From Limanda limanda (taxonomy: Eukaryota > Chordata > Actinopteri > Pleuronectiformes > Pleuronectidae): a stretch of 64,000 bases of DNA. Below, in pieces: positions 12,116 to 24,135 of this stretch. Position numbers and translations under genes: made by a program. Every line of letters starts with the position of its first letter. Positions within the stretch are counted from its first letter, which is position 1. The notes under the pieces were generated by a model. That model was not told the DNA's origin, ran no database searches, and saw nothing but the letters and a program-made list of their open reading frames with translations. The stretch spans positions 4,183,906 through 4,247,905 of the forward strand of contig NC_083649.1 of NCBI RefSeq assembly GCF_963576545.1, in the 5' to 3' direction.

Positions 12116-12690
12116 TATCAGCGTCGGCAGCCATCTATGGATCCTCGGTAGACGGTGGCGCTCCGCAACTCACTCGCGCTTTCATCTGCACGCACACGTA
12201 CACCCATCAATCTAATGGAATTTGCGGAGACGCCACCGCCGTGCCAGCCGATGCCCGAACACGTGCTGCCACGAACAATCTGCCACGAACAATCCGCTCA
12301 GGATGTAGCGTCCTCATTCTGCGCCACCGGGACCACGTGCACGTGCTGGCGTTCGGGGCGGGCTAGGTGCATCCTTATTGGAAAGTGGATTCTTATTTGA
12401 TCACACGCTGGATAATCCAGAGCATTAGAGGCTAATTGAATAAGTCGTGAATGCACATGGCCTGTGTAAGTTTATTATATCCTATCGAGCCTCATCTCCA
12501 CTCACCGGCCTCTCGATTCGTTACCATTTACCAGCAATTGTTATCTGATAATGAAGACGACTCGTGCAATACGATCCGCAGCCAGAGAAGCTATCAGCCG
12601 CAGAACACCGGCAACAATGAAGGCAACTTAAGTGCACTTGTAATAAGCCGGAGATACGCTGTCTGTGCATAATAGGATAAATACTCTATT
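12116..12690. promoter_or_regulatory. Possible conserved non-coding element
   Basis: A long repeat-free block with clusters of homeodomain-type cores: GAGGCTAATTGAATAAGTCG (12428-12447), CAATTGTTATCTGATAATG and GCATAATAGGATAAATAC. The first half is CpG-rich. This is one of the strongest enhancer-like textures in the window. Function is inference. Confidence 0.3.
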
Positions 12691-12937
12691 ACAAAAAAAC
12701 CCTCAGTGATGTATGTGATCGTGTGCAGTGTATGGTGGTGGTGGTGGTGGTGGGTGGGGGGGGATGTATCTTTTATTTCCCTCCCTTGTCATTTACTGTA
12801 TCTGGTGATCGTTTGCCAGAAAAACTATTTAGGTTATGATTGATTTTTGTGTATGCGTGATGTGGCAGGCTTTCACAAACTGGGTTACACTGCAACGGTG
12901 AAGCGTCTTCAACCTGACACCAGTGTGTGTGTGTGTG

Positions 12938-12968
<31 letters not shown>

Positions 12969-15900
12969 TTGTGTGTCTGACAGAAAGCTACAGGATTGTT
13001 TTTCTTTCCAAACTTCAGGCGTATTTGACTCGAGCTGTGTGAGTGTGTATTTGAATATGGTTATGAGCGGTGGATCTTATTGTGTCTTGGCTGCAGGGCT
13101 GCACATACAAATCGACTCATAATACAAACTTCACATGTCACGTCAGGATCGATGAGAGTTATTTGATGAGATGAAAGTTGCTGAGAGCTGCTTGCAGGGA
13201 AACCTTTTTAAACAAGTCGCACAGTGGTAAAATAATAACTACGTACATTTATCCATGTACTGCATTTTAAGGTACTTGAGGTATGATCCAGTAGGTACTT
13301 CTACTGTAAATCTCACTGGCGCTTAATCTACTTTTTACATTTTTGCAGTTTTTTGGAAATTTATTTGACATGTTCTACCTATAACAGTGACTTTATCTAT
13401 TTTAAATCCATATTGGTTTGACTCTATATTATGTTACTTTATTAATTTCAATGTAAAAGGTCACGTTTAATGAAGGGATTCTTTTTCATTAATTATTTAT
13501 TCACACTATTTCAACATCATAGAAAACACTTTACATTACACTTATGCAATGAAGTTAAAATGACATTTAATATGTATTTGAAATGCATAAAGTCAATAAT
13601 TATGATGTTAAATTAATCCAAAATGAACGAGAATATCTCTTCTGCCTTAATTTCAATGAAGCTGCACCAAATTTTGAGATTCATTAAATATTCTTCAGGA
13701 GAACATTGGACATTTTGTAAACATCCTATTTCACAAAGTTAACAAAAGAGAATCAAAGAGATCACAGAGAAATGCTACAAAATTCCTTATTTTTTGTTAT
13801 TAAATAATTTTTACATTCACTTCGATGATACTTGTGCTTTCAATAGATTTGTTCACATATCTGTATTAGTAGATTTTCATCCAGTCAGTAAATGTTAGGT
13901 GGTTTCTAATGTGCTGCTTGTATTTGTCCTGAAAATAAAGAATGTGGTTCAGTCCTTGAAGTTTTGGATATTGAGAATAAAAACCTTCACTTGTGAATAA
14001 TTCATCGGAGCCTTTAGGAATGTTTCTCTTTGCTCATCGTGCAAATTGATTAAAATAACAGCCGGCAAAACGAGAAGTGTACGATAAATCTTCATCTTCT
14101 CTAACCTCCTCTTCAGGGGAAATCGCTGTTATCAAATCCCATTTTATAAGAACATATAATGAAACACAATAAATAAAACCTCTTTCTACCCAACACATTT
14201 TAGTGCAGATCGCAAAAAATATTCCATCAAAGCCTGAAGAAAAACAAGACTGTAAATTTGCCTTGTAAATATAACACGGGAGCTGTTGTTCTGCTTGTGC
14301 CACCGAGCCGGAGTCCTCTGGATCCTCGACGCCTTGTGCTCCCCCGGCAACATAAAGAAGTCGCTGACGCGGTGAAAGATGAAGTTATGAGATAGAATCA
14401 CATCAGCAGGGAAACACGTTTTCAGCTCGGCTCGGGGAAACAGGGGATGATGCAACCGCTCAGATGATTCTCCAGCAGGGGTTTTACACTCCGAGCTGCT
14501 GAGTCAGAAATAAGGTCGAATATGAGGACATTTTTAACAGATAATCAGTGAATATATAGAAATACCTAAGTTTGCTTATTAAATCTCTGTATATAGTTAT
14601 TTTTATTCACCAAAAAGACGTGTCAGATTTCTGCTGGTGCACCAATAAGACATGCGAGTGGCAGAGTAAGCAGAGAATAAAGAAAGTTCAGACTCTTGTG
14701 TCTCTTTTCGTTGGCTCCTGCAGATCAGATCAAAGAAACTGAAGTTCAAGTGCGAGAGTTGAGTTCTGGTTTTCGTATTTTTTAGTCAATTTAATTCAGT
14801 TTGAGACGAGCAGATCCTCGTCTGACGTGAAGAACTTCTGTCAGTTCTCCGTCTCTGTCTCTTCTGAAACACGGATCACAGGAACACTTTCATTTACTGA
14901 ACTTTCTCCCCGTCACATATTACACTGTACATATAAACTCATGTGATGTAGATTCATAGAAACGTCTGGTGATTCTCTGGTGCACGTCTGATTCCCGTTT
15001 GACTGCGTCTCAGCAGAAGGGAGTTGTGATTCTGAAGCAGTAAATCAAACTTAAAATATATAAGATATAATATCATCATTTAATTAGAGCCTGAACAATG
15101 TGGATTTTTTGGGCGGTTCAAAAATCGAATCACAATATATCAGCTGATATTTATATTAAATCTAAATGATTCCTTAAAAAATCGAACCCGTATGACGGAG
15201 CAATGTAATAAAGGCTTGATTCATTTGTAGTTTAATATCATTATGAATAACTGCAAATGAAAAAGAGACACAAAAACAACTAAATAAACTTTTTTTTTCT
15301 GCATTTTTTATATTGAATTGCATTTTAAATAAACATAAATATCCGACCACACGATGTCACTTGGAAAAGACTCATGAATAAAACAGCCAGACTCTATATT
15401 TAGGCTCAATGGTTTTCACTGTTAAGTTTCTCTCTTCAGGTTTTTCAGACTTGACTTGTGAACAACATTCAGAGATAATCGTGTTTGTCAGAATGATGCT
15501 TTTGATTTTTATGATATTTCAATTTAATAAAAGAATGCATTCTGCCACATTCTGGCTGGCTGTGCTATGAGGCCCTGTTCGGTGTTTGTGCTGCATCTCT
15601 GGAGACAAGAGACACAAACACATTGTTTGTCCAGAGTAACACAAACCTCAGATAAAGTGCACTCATACACAAAAGAAGATGCACTTTCATTTTCCACCCA
15701 AACATCATCTCAGATATTAAATCCTCGTCCGTCCTGTATGTAAAGGATCTGTTTACTCAGATTAAAAAATCTGCTGTACCGGTTTGTTTCCTTAATGTCG
15801 AGTGAACCGACCCTTTAAGAATGAACACGCTTCCTTTTCTTCCTCAGACAGGAAGTGTATTGTCTGCTCCCCCCCCCCGACACTCACCTTGATTAGCTGT

Positions 15901-16199
15901 CTACCTTGAAGCCTCACGTAGCCGCGGGCTGAGCCGACCAGAATCCATCAAGTCGTCTCAGACGCTGGGGACTGGAAACACAACTCATCTGAAATAATAA
16001 ATAAAACTCGGCTTTGATGCTTTTGCTGTTAATGTGGAACGTTGATTTCATTTCTATTGACTTGTCGCTATAAACGCTCGAAGGACAGAAACAATTCCAG
16101 TTATACCTCACAGCAAATGTTTTACTTTGTGGAAATTGAGATAAATCACATCACAACTTCCATCCAGTCTGGAACACGAGTGGTGCTCCGTTTATTTAG
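12691..16199. other. Gene-free AT-rich stretch with simple repeats
   Basis: It contains a (GGT)n run near 12733-12752, an imperfect (GT)n tract at 12923-12977, and a C10 tract at 15869-15878. From 13200 to 15700 it is AT-rich. No coding domain is seen. Confidence 0.5.
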
Positions 16200-16231
16200 C
16201 ATCAGTTAGCATAACAATCAAAACAAACAAG

Positions 16232-16507
16232 ATGGCGTTAAATACCCCAGCATGCCCCGGGGTCCCGGACGTCATTACGTTCCCGTCGCGCCGGGCCCCT
16301 GACGTCATCACGCCACCCAGCATGCACTGGGGTCGACGTCATCACCCACGCAGGAGCCTGACGCCGAACGCATTACGTAAACAATGGTGCGAACACATAC
16401 TGAGCGCGGAGGTTGAATTATGTAAGTCCCCCACTCACTACAACTTCTCAAAAATGCCCACATCGTCCTTGATAAGTCAGACAATGGGGAAATGTACCCA
16501 AAAATAA
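16232..16507 (+). CDS. Doubtful small ORF (91 aa) over the CRE-like repeat block
   Basis: The ORF starts at an ATG in good context (CAAGATGGCG) and covers the CpG-rich repeats, so its first half reads as repeated PDVIT(F/P)PS units. No known domain, no signal peptide. The repeats explain much of the openness. It may be only an incidental frame over a promoter-like block. Confidence 0.15.
   Translation: MALNTPACPGVPDVITFPSRRAPDVITPPSMHWGRRHHPRRSLTPNALRKQWCEHILSAEVELCKSPTHYNFSKMPTSSLISQTMGKCTQK
16245..16345. promoter_or_regulatory. Three phased CRE/ATF-type sites in a CpG-rich tandem repeat
   Basis: GACGTCAT occurs at 16268-16275, 16301-16308 and 16335-16342. The middle one extends to the perfect CRE TGACGTCA (16300-16307). 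Spacings are 33 and 34 bases. The first and third lie in clearly related segments (CCCAGCATGC followed by GGGGTC), so the array arose by tandem duplication. CREB/ATF binding is inferred from the motif. An ATTACGTAA half-palindrome follows at 16370-16378. Confidence 0.4.
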
Positions 16508-16509
16508 AC

Positions 16510-18740
16510 GTTCATGATATCAGAAGGACTCATATTTACTGTAAACATGTTTATTCCTCACAATTACTGTCGTCTTGTGAGTATCTGCTAAAGTGAAATG
16601 TCAGAAATACAATAAGTCTTCAAAACTGTTTAAGGAATTAACAGTAATTTATAATCATTACATTAACAAGAGCATTTATCTGGATTTGTTCCATAAAATG
16701 CTGAAGAAAAAAAAAGTAATTATTGATATTTTTCTTATTATCCATCAACTTTCTGTTCATAGATTCAGATTTAAAAACATTTTCACCTGCAAATGGTCCA
16801 AAAGGTTCTCTAGTAATGTGTATTATTTAAACTTGATGTTTAATGTATTTTATAGTATACTGACTATTAAATCTAGTATCAGTTTACTTCATGATGCATT
16901 CAATTTGGCCTCAAAGATAAGTAAACGTCCAATAGAATATATGGAAATATTACTACAACTGAATACATGATGTCTTTGAAATGACCTTGAGGAGATCTGC
17001 TCTTACACCGACGGGTTTTCACTGAACACTCGGGCGAAGTCGGTGTCTCAGGATCTTTATGGACGGAGGATGGAGTGATGGAGAAAGATGGAGGCTGAGG
17101 AGCTTCTGACTGAAAGCTCACTGAGTGCTGCAGATAAAAAGAGAAGCTGGAAACTGATGTGACGTCTGTGAACAAGTTCCAGCCGATGCTCTGTGTAGAT
17201 ACCCGGAAATGATTCTGCAAGATTAATATAAATGAAAAAATCTCAAGTTGGAGATTGTATTGCATAATGTATTAAGGTGCATGGAGGGAGATAGGACCAC
17301 TGTGGTTGCACTGTGGTTGCAAAATGTTTATTTTATTTTGCTCCTCTAATGGTTTGTTTCTGTGTCTGGGAGGAGAGTGGATGACAGCTCTCTAAGTGTG
17401 TCGGTCACTCGTTCACCAGGATAAGATTCCCCCCCCCCCCTTGTGTCAGCACTCATTTGAATCCACCGATCGGTCAACTTGGCAATTCTCTTTTTATAAA
17501 AGTGCAAAACCCGCAGAACCTGGTGAACTGCCTCTGCAGGACTTTCACTGAAATGTTGTTACTTTGAGTTGGAGAAGTTTCGCTAACTCTCCGGGTGCAG
17601 ACACTGCTAACACTCTAACTCAGCTATATTATATTATTTCTCTATATAAAACTATAAATATACTGCCTATGAAAAACAAAATCTGAGGATGTTGCAGGTT
17701 CCCGAACGTGGATGATGTCATCTTTGCGTGACCCATCCGAGTTTTTGCATTAATGTTTTTTCTGTCCTGCACCAAATTGAAAGTTTTGTCCCGACTCCTC
17801 AAACTTTGAGACGTGAGCGTCCGAGCCAAAGTGCCCCAAAGAATCTCAGCCATCTGCACAGAGAGAGAGAGAAGCAGGGTCTGTATTTGTGCTTGGTGTC
17901 TTTTTTTTTTTTTCATGCACCAAGGACAATAGTGCAACAAACATGGGGGGGTGGGGGGGGGTGGCAAGGCTTTTAAAATGTCACTGGTTCTGGAGAAAGT
18001 CAGCAAAGTCTTGTCATGCGAAATAAGAGCTCGGGCGCAGAGGAGAGACGGCATGTGAGACACTTTACCTTCATCACAACAACATTTGTTCTGTTGACTT
18101 ATTCATTTCCATTTTCTAGAAAAGCATCTGACTTACTGCCCCCCCCCCCACCACCATGCCATTGCCATCGCAGCACGGACGCCGAGCACACGAAAATGAC
18201 AACCACCAAGAAAGTAAATTTGTGAAAATGATAAAAAGATTGTAGCTCTCTTCCTCCCGATCGTGATCAATAACGAAACTTGATGGATTTGAAGATGAAG
18301 AGCAGCTCAGGTGTTTTCAGAGGAGGAAGAACATCGATTTAATCACTAACGTGACAGTTTTACAGCTGCTGTCACTGCCATTACCCTGCATGCCGATGCT
18401 TCAGCAGAGAGGAGCCATGATATTGAAGCAGTGCCATTACCTGCAGTGTTTACTCCCCCCCCCTCCCAGGGGGACGCCCGGGCTCCTGCTCTCTCCGCTC
18501 CTCTAAATACTACATGAGAGCCATTTGGGACCAGTGCTCGCTCCGTGTCCCTCTTCACCTTTTAGATGTACTTTGTAATCTTTCCCACTTCCATTTGCGT
18601 CTCCCAAAAATAAAACCTGCTGATGGACCGGGGGGGGGGGGGCACGAGTGGGACGGAAGACGCAGCGATGTCCCGAGGTCGGATTCCAGCGATGTCCCGA
18701 AGAAGCAGATGTGCTTTGCCATGTTCGATGCAACGAGACG
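16510..18740. other. Gene-free stretch with homopolymers
   Basis: It contains a C12 tract at 17429-17440, a T-rich run near 17900, G/C runs near 17945 and 18141, and a G13 at 18630-18642. Frames at 16593-18760 have no recognisable domain. Confidence 0.45.
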
Positions 18741-18756
18741 TTCAAGGGACACGAGA

Positions 18757-18804
18757 ACAAGAACGTCCTCTCGACTTGAATTTAAGTCAATAGGACGTTC
18801 TTGT
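18757..18804. repeat. Perfect-stem hairpin with nested palindrome
   Basis: Arms ACAAGAACGTCCT (18757-18769) and AGGACGTTCTTGT (18792-18804) are exact reverse complements. The loop contains a second stem, GACTT...AAGTC. It could be a small fold-back element or a by-product of a LINE insertion next door. Confidence 0.6.
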
Positions 18805-18810
18805 CCTCTT

Positions 18811-18874
18811 GCGATTGGCTCCAGCCGTCCTCCGACCCTTCCGTAAGATAATGGATGGATGGATTCCTTGTTTT
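18811..18874 (+). mobile_element. LINE 3' tail ending in (ATGG)n
   Basis: GCGATTGGCTCCAGCC, then TCCGACCCTTCCGTAAGATA and ATGGATGGATGGAT matches the well-known 3' end of a fish LINE family that ends in an ATGG repeat. Only the last 60 or so bases are present. It is in the opposite orientation to the element at 49636. Confidence 0.5.
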
Positions 18875-19277
18875 TAATAGCTGCTGCTTTAATTTACTAC
18901 TTTAATTTTGGTAAAATGTTCCACTCAGACGCCACAGTGTGATTCTGGCTGTGGATCCACGTCATGCTGGTTTATTTCTCCTCATATTTCCTTTCCATAA
19001 TAATAATAGTAGTAATGAATTCGAGAAAAATGTCTGAAACCAATCAGCCAAGGTCCCTCAGTAAACAAACTCATGCTGAAGCTTGATGACTTTCTTTAGA
19101 AAGGTTGTTGTTCAAAATGCGACATCTCATTAAACAGAACAAACACAGGAGCACTTCATTTATAAAACCAGCGACTGTTGCACATGAATTAAATTAGTCA
19201 AATATGAGGAATTTCATAAATACGTCCACATTCATAGAGATAACAACAACCTGACAGTTTATGAACTTAATGAATGA
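18875..19277. other. Gene-free stretch
   Basis: AT-rich. No coding or repeat signature recognised. Confidence 0.4.
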
Positions 19278-19490
19278 ATCCATAGACTGAATAAAAAAAT
19301 GGTTGACATGTTTCTACTTCCTCCCATTGTAAGGAAATGAAGCCAAATTATCCTGGAGACGGGTGTCGCCATTTTAGTTTCATTCATGCTAACATGGAAG
19401 AACAAGGGTTTATGAGCGATACAGCAGCCGACCACCAGGGGGCGACTGAGATGATGGTCATGTCGTCCATCTTTATACATTTTACACAAA
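19278..19490. mobile_element. Degraded MITE-like repeat with inverted ends
   Basis: The left end CATAGACTGAATAAAAAAAT continues to GGTTGACATG. The right end CATGTCGTCCATCTTTATAC is its imperfect reverse complement. The body includes CGCCATTTTAGTTTC. I recall related copies with a CATAGACTGTATATAAA end as common in fish genomes. No target duplication is clear. Confidence 0.5.
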
Positions 19491-20017
19491 GTAATTTAGT
19501 CCTTTGTCCCACCAGTTACAATTTAAAGAAAACAATAAAACATGTGAGAAGACGTAACTTGCTGCTGTTGTGCGTTTCCTTATATGGACAGTATGAGGAA
19601 AATATTTCAACCTTTAACTTTAAAGAATCCACCAACTTCGGGTCTTCTTCTTATGAGAAAACCTTTTCATTAGCTGGGAAATTTGCTCAGTAAAGTCTGA
19701 CCTTTTTATGAATGCCTTTCAAAAGGTCGAGATATAAGATCTATCTCATTTTATGGTAGGCCCCCCCCCACGACTTAAGGTCAAACAGATAAAAATGAAA
19801 TTACTTAATTGGCTTGTGGTTAGTAATAACAGGGGCTGGAAATATTTTCTATCTGATCCGAGAAAATTAAACATTATTCTGACTATTTGGGCCAAGGTCA
19901 TTTGTCTGTGTTAACGTCTCGGTCTGTTCAGGATCTGAGTCCTGAATAAAAAGACATCACGTACAGTCTGGATCATCTCTGCAGAACAAATACTGAGCCC
20001 AGTGTCATATATATATT

Positions 20018-20068
<51 letters not shown>

Positions 20069-20200
20069 TCGCTCTATGTTTCTTTACTTGCACCACGATG
20101 CCCTTGAGTAATACTTTCACCCCTGATGCTGCAAAGGGAGTTTGCTTTGGCTTCCATAGAGCAGATACAAATCCACATGAGTTTATTTTGACAAGGTTGA
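19491..20200. other. Gene-free stretch with (GA)n
   Basis: It includes a C9-type run near 19760 and an (AG)n tract at 20023-20063. No coding domain. Confidence 0.5.
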
Positions 20201-20208
20201 TGTGTGAG

Positions 20209-21009
20209 TAGGGTTGCAAAATTCCGGGAATATTCAAAGTTGGAAACTTTCCATGGGAATTAACGGGAATTAACAGGAATTAGTGGGAATTAACAGGAAT
20301 ATACGGGAATATACGGGAATTAACGGGAATAAACTGGAAATTTTGTGGATGATTTATACTTACTGTATTTACCTTGTCATATACAGACATAAATATAAAC
20401 ATTTTGTTTTGTCATAGGCTGATTTGAGCCCTGAGGAAACTTTGGGCACTTGACTATATGCTTCTGCATCGTTGTGTCATTCTTAACATAGGTCTTTGCA
20501 GAGTATTTGCAAATGTACACAGCCTTTCCTTCTACATTGGATGGGGTGAAATGCTGTAGAATAATCTTCTGTAGAATAAGATGAGAAAAAAGTTGATGCA
20601 ATGCCAGAGATATAAATAGTTAGCGAAACAATTGGAATAGTCTGTAAACATATTTTACAATTGATGGATAAATGAATGGAAATAGGCTAGATGAACAGAT
20701 GAACAATCCTCAATCAGCATGCTAATATATTTTCCCAGTAATATCATGGAAACTTACCTGACTAGTCCTGCACTCTACAGCAGGCCTCAATAGCCCTGCT
20801 GTAGAGTGAAGGATGCTGGGAGTTATCTGTGCATGTGATGGAAGAATGCACAGTGGAGGGTTGAAACTCAACGTGCACACAACGTTAAAATAATGTTTTG
20901 AATGATGTTTTTATTGCTCAGCGTTGCATTTGCGTAGTTGTTTTTTTTTCAAAATTCCCAAAAAGTTTCCGGAAGTTTACTGGAAACTTTCCGCCCCTTT
21001 GCAACCCTA
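20209..21009 (-). mobile_element. Non-autonomous hAT element with BED exon, copy A
   Basis: The terminal inverted repeats begin TAGGGTTGCAAA at both ends, and an 8-bp target duplication TGTGTGAG flanks the element (20201-20208 and 21010-21017), as expected for hAT. It is 801 bases long. The left end has GGGAATTAAC-type short repeats. The minus strand carries a BED-type zinc finger frame but no catalytic transposase domain. A 14-bp hairpin (CACTCTACAGCAGG and its complement) lies at about 20770-20807. A second copy is at 27755. Confidence 0.85.
20377..20601 (-). pseudogene. BED zinc finger fragment of hAT transposase, ligand lost
   Basis: The 74-codon frame contains HFTPSNVEGKAVYICKY, then SAKTY and MQKHIVKC. 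The BED pattern is C-x2-C-x13-H-x4-C, but the second cysteine is serine here (CKYS), whereas copy B has CKYC. The rest of the transposase (dimerisation and catalytic regions) is absent. It is a relic inside the 801-bp element, so DNA binding is doubtful. Confidence 0.7.
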
Positions 21010-21017
21010 TGTGTGAG

Positions 21018-22089
21018 TGAGGCTGTGATGTTCGTCTGACTCGATCCAGAGGCAGAAAAACCCAACTCGCAGCAGAGCAGCAACACGGAGGCCATATTCT
21101 CTATTGATTACCGCTGCCACAGTCTGATGAAACTCAATCCACCGGCTCCAGCCATGAACTCAGGCTCCTGTTAATTCTCCATCTCTTTCGCCTCTGCTCA
21201 GGATCCCTGCATTATTCACAAATCCTGCCCAGTGGCTTTTGGCTTGTGTTGTTTTTGTGGTATTTGCTCCGGTGTGTTTTTTGTCTTTTTGTCGCTTCTC
21301 ACTTCTCACCACCAAAACCTTGTGGCCTGAGATATTCATCTGAGGGCGGACGTGCAGCTCTTTTGATGTTGCTAAGCCTCTGTGTGGGCAGGCTGTCTGA
21401 TTCGAGAGCTGCCAAAACATGAATCAGAATATGGAGATCCAGCTCCTGTGTCATCGGTGCACCCCCGAGCGCCGGGTTGGCTGCTGGGAGAAAGAAGACG
21501 GACGGGAAATGGAAAAGCTGTAGCAGATAAATTGTCCCTTACCCCACCCCCTTTTTCAAAAGATGTAATGTGATCTATTATTGATGCAGGACAGTTTCCA
21601 TCAGACGCCAGCGCTCCACAGGGAGGTCGGGGGGTCAGGGTCAGACACCGAGGGGGGGGGCAGGAAGGATGCGGGAGCCTGGTCATCCCGGTGATGGATG
21701 GCTCCTCCGCGCAACAGGCCCCAGTAGATGTCGTAAATATACTGGGAAGTGCAGCAGCAGCAATATAAGAGGGCGGGTTTCATTTATATTTCCCGTTAAA
21801 TATTCCTTAAAGCAACAGTGTATAACTGTTACTAAGAAACAGCACCCTCTGCAGGCACATTCATTCTGCTTGGCTCCGAGAGATGACGTGGTTTTCAAGT
21901 CTGATGAGTGGGTGGAGCTCTGAACGCTGGATATTACCAATGATCCCCGGCTTCCTGCGCCAGTAGAGCTGCAGCTGTGACAAATCCATCAAACAAAATT
22001 TTTCATATTTTAAAATATCGGGAGATAAACCAAGTGTCGAACCCAGCGTGACATCACCAACGTGAGCTTTTGTTTTAAAGCTTAGAGTT
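21018..22089. other. Gene-free stretch, partly repeat-like
   Basis: The segment 21810-21870 (AACAGTGTATAACTGTTAC, GCACCCTCTGCAGGC) looks like a dispersed fish repeat. Otherwise I see no gene. G8 run near 21652. Confidence 0.4.
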
Positions 22090-22415
22090 TGGCAGCCATC
22101 TTGTTTTTTTGACACCATAAATAGCCATGGACGGTACTAGCTGTCAATCAAAGGGTATCCATGCAATCAGTCCATATGGTGCTTTACCATAATTAACATA
22201 ATTTACTAAATGAACATCAGCTGCATTGAAGAAGACTTGAAACTAGAGACTGAGACTAAACTCCTTGATTTTGACTGACGTCTTAAATCAAGTTATTTTC
22301 TCACAGACTTCTATAGAGACTGACTTCTTTTGAACCCAGTGGAGCCCCCCACTGGTCATTTGAGAGAATACACAGGTTCCTGTCACGTCCACATTGGCTT
22401 CACTTTCCATAACAG
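22090..22415 (-). repeat. Dispersed repeat, with a second fragment at 25150
   Basis: The minus-strand sequence AACCTGTGTATTCTCTCAAA followed by TGACCAGTGGGGGGCTCCAC matches 25155-25197 on the plus strand (AACCTGTATTCTCTCAAATG then ACCAGTAGAGGCCGACACCA). So the same family is present twice. I recall it as common in teleosts. No terminal repeats located. Confidence 0.5.
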
Positions 22416-24000
22416 GAACCTACATCCAGATTTTGTAGACTATGATATAAACGCTGGTTTTTAATGACTTCTTCGATCTTCCTGAACAAAGTTACAAAGA
22501 ACAAACATTCAGGAAAGAGGAAATATTCTCCAGAAACAGATTTTAAAGCTTTTGTTTTTAGGTTGTAAGGTGATTTCCTTCATGTGCTTATATGCATTAA
22601 ATAAATAAAGCAGCAGCCGCTCTGGTTCTTCCCACAGTCAGATGATTGACAGGCAGATGTTAGCTTCTTGTTAACGGATTAAAATGTTTCCCGTCTGGTT
22701 CTTGTTTACCTCATGGTTTTTACATCAGCTCGAGGGAGGCGATGCCAAAAGAGCTCCCACCTGGACTCAGGAGCGTCCCAGTCAAACCCTTCCAACACAC
22801 CCCCCCACTCTGTGTGTGTCCCTGGTGTCTCTGCTGAGGAGCAGGACGGCAGCAGGACATGAATGTCTCATCAGGAGACGCAGGTAAACCCACGTGAAGG
22901 AGCGCCTTAGAAATCCAACGCTATCGTGCAGGAACACTCGGCGGTTTGCTGGCCGCGGCCGCAGTCTATCAGGCGTCTTGGACGTGGATCAGGTGCTTGA
23001 CAAAAAACAAATCCGTCAGAGGAGGCGGGGGGGGGGTTTATGGCCCTCACCAGAGTGCGTGCCATCTGTGAGTTAAAGCTCCCATTTGCCACTTCACACA
23101 CAAGAAATATCGTTATGAAATGCCCGAGAGCTCTGCCAAATTACCTTTTTTTCCTTTCCACCCTCCCCTCCTCCCTCCTGCGAGCGGCAGACTCCTCCCG
23201 CTTTATGGCAGGAAGTGGAGGTGCGTCTGACATCTGCTAGAAACCCGAAGCCCACCACCAAGCCTTCGCTCTTCTTCTTCTTCTTCTTCTTCTGCGAGAG
23301 ACGCGAGAGCCTGCAGACACACGAGAGAGAGAGACGCAAAGCCGAGACAAGACGTGAACTCCCCAGTCACATTACACAAAAAAAGCAGATGACATTAATA
23401 TCACAAAGGGTTTGGCAGCTCCTAAGTACATGGAAGGAGACAGTGGGGGGGGGGGGGGGTGTGGGGGGTGCGTAACCCATCACTCAGGTTTTGCGTCTCT
23501 CTGCTTCTCAGTGTCAGACACGTCGGGTTCAGACTCGCGCTCCGGGCCCTGTGTGAGTTTCCTCCTGTTCACGGAGAAGTGGCTGATCTGGAGTTTAGTT
23601 TTCCTTTTTCCCGATGTGCTTGATTTGTGGTTTGATTTGTTTTGTTGACATTGTCTCTCCCCCCCTCCCTCCCTCCTCTCCTCCCCTTCCACCTCTCCCT
23701 TAAAACCTCCCGTAATCCTTTGCTCCATCTGTTTTCTGTTATTGGAGATGTGCAGATACAAAAACTTGATCCCCGGCTCTCGTTGTTTTGTGTGAATATT
23801 TAAATCCCGAGTCCTCGATCGCCCGGCTGCTTCCCGGTGAAGGCTCCTCACCTGGTGCTAACCCTCCTCGGACGGAAAATACAAAAATGATTAAAGTCAT
23901 TAATCGACGCCACCGTCCCGACGTCAGTGGAATGTTTTCTCTCGCTCACGATCCCAGAGGAAGCTCCGGATGCAAATCTGTGTGATTGATGGACGGGCGA
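22416..24000. other. Gene-free stretch with homopolymers and simple repeats
   Basis: It contains a (TTC)n run at about 23267-23293, G runs near 23029, a G15 at 23445-23459 and CT-rich DNA near 23660-23700. Open frames are simple-repeat shadows. Confidence 0.45.
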
Positions 24001-24135
24001 CTGTTTGGACAGCTAATCATATTATCCAGACACATTATCACTGTGTCAAATGAGCTCCCGGGACACATGGGCCTATTACCGAGGTGTCAGCTCCACTTAA
24101 GGTCTCGGGATAATTAAAAAAGTGACGAGTTTCAA
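24001..24135. promoter_or_regulatory. Possible conserved non-coding element
   Basis: A repeat-free block with CAGCTAATCATATTATCC, GACACATTATCACTG and GGGATAATTAAAAAAG. Several TAAT/ATTA homeodomain cores lie close together. Inference only. Confidence 0.25.
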
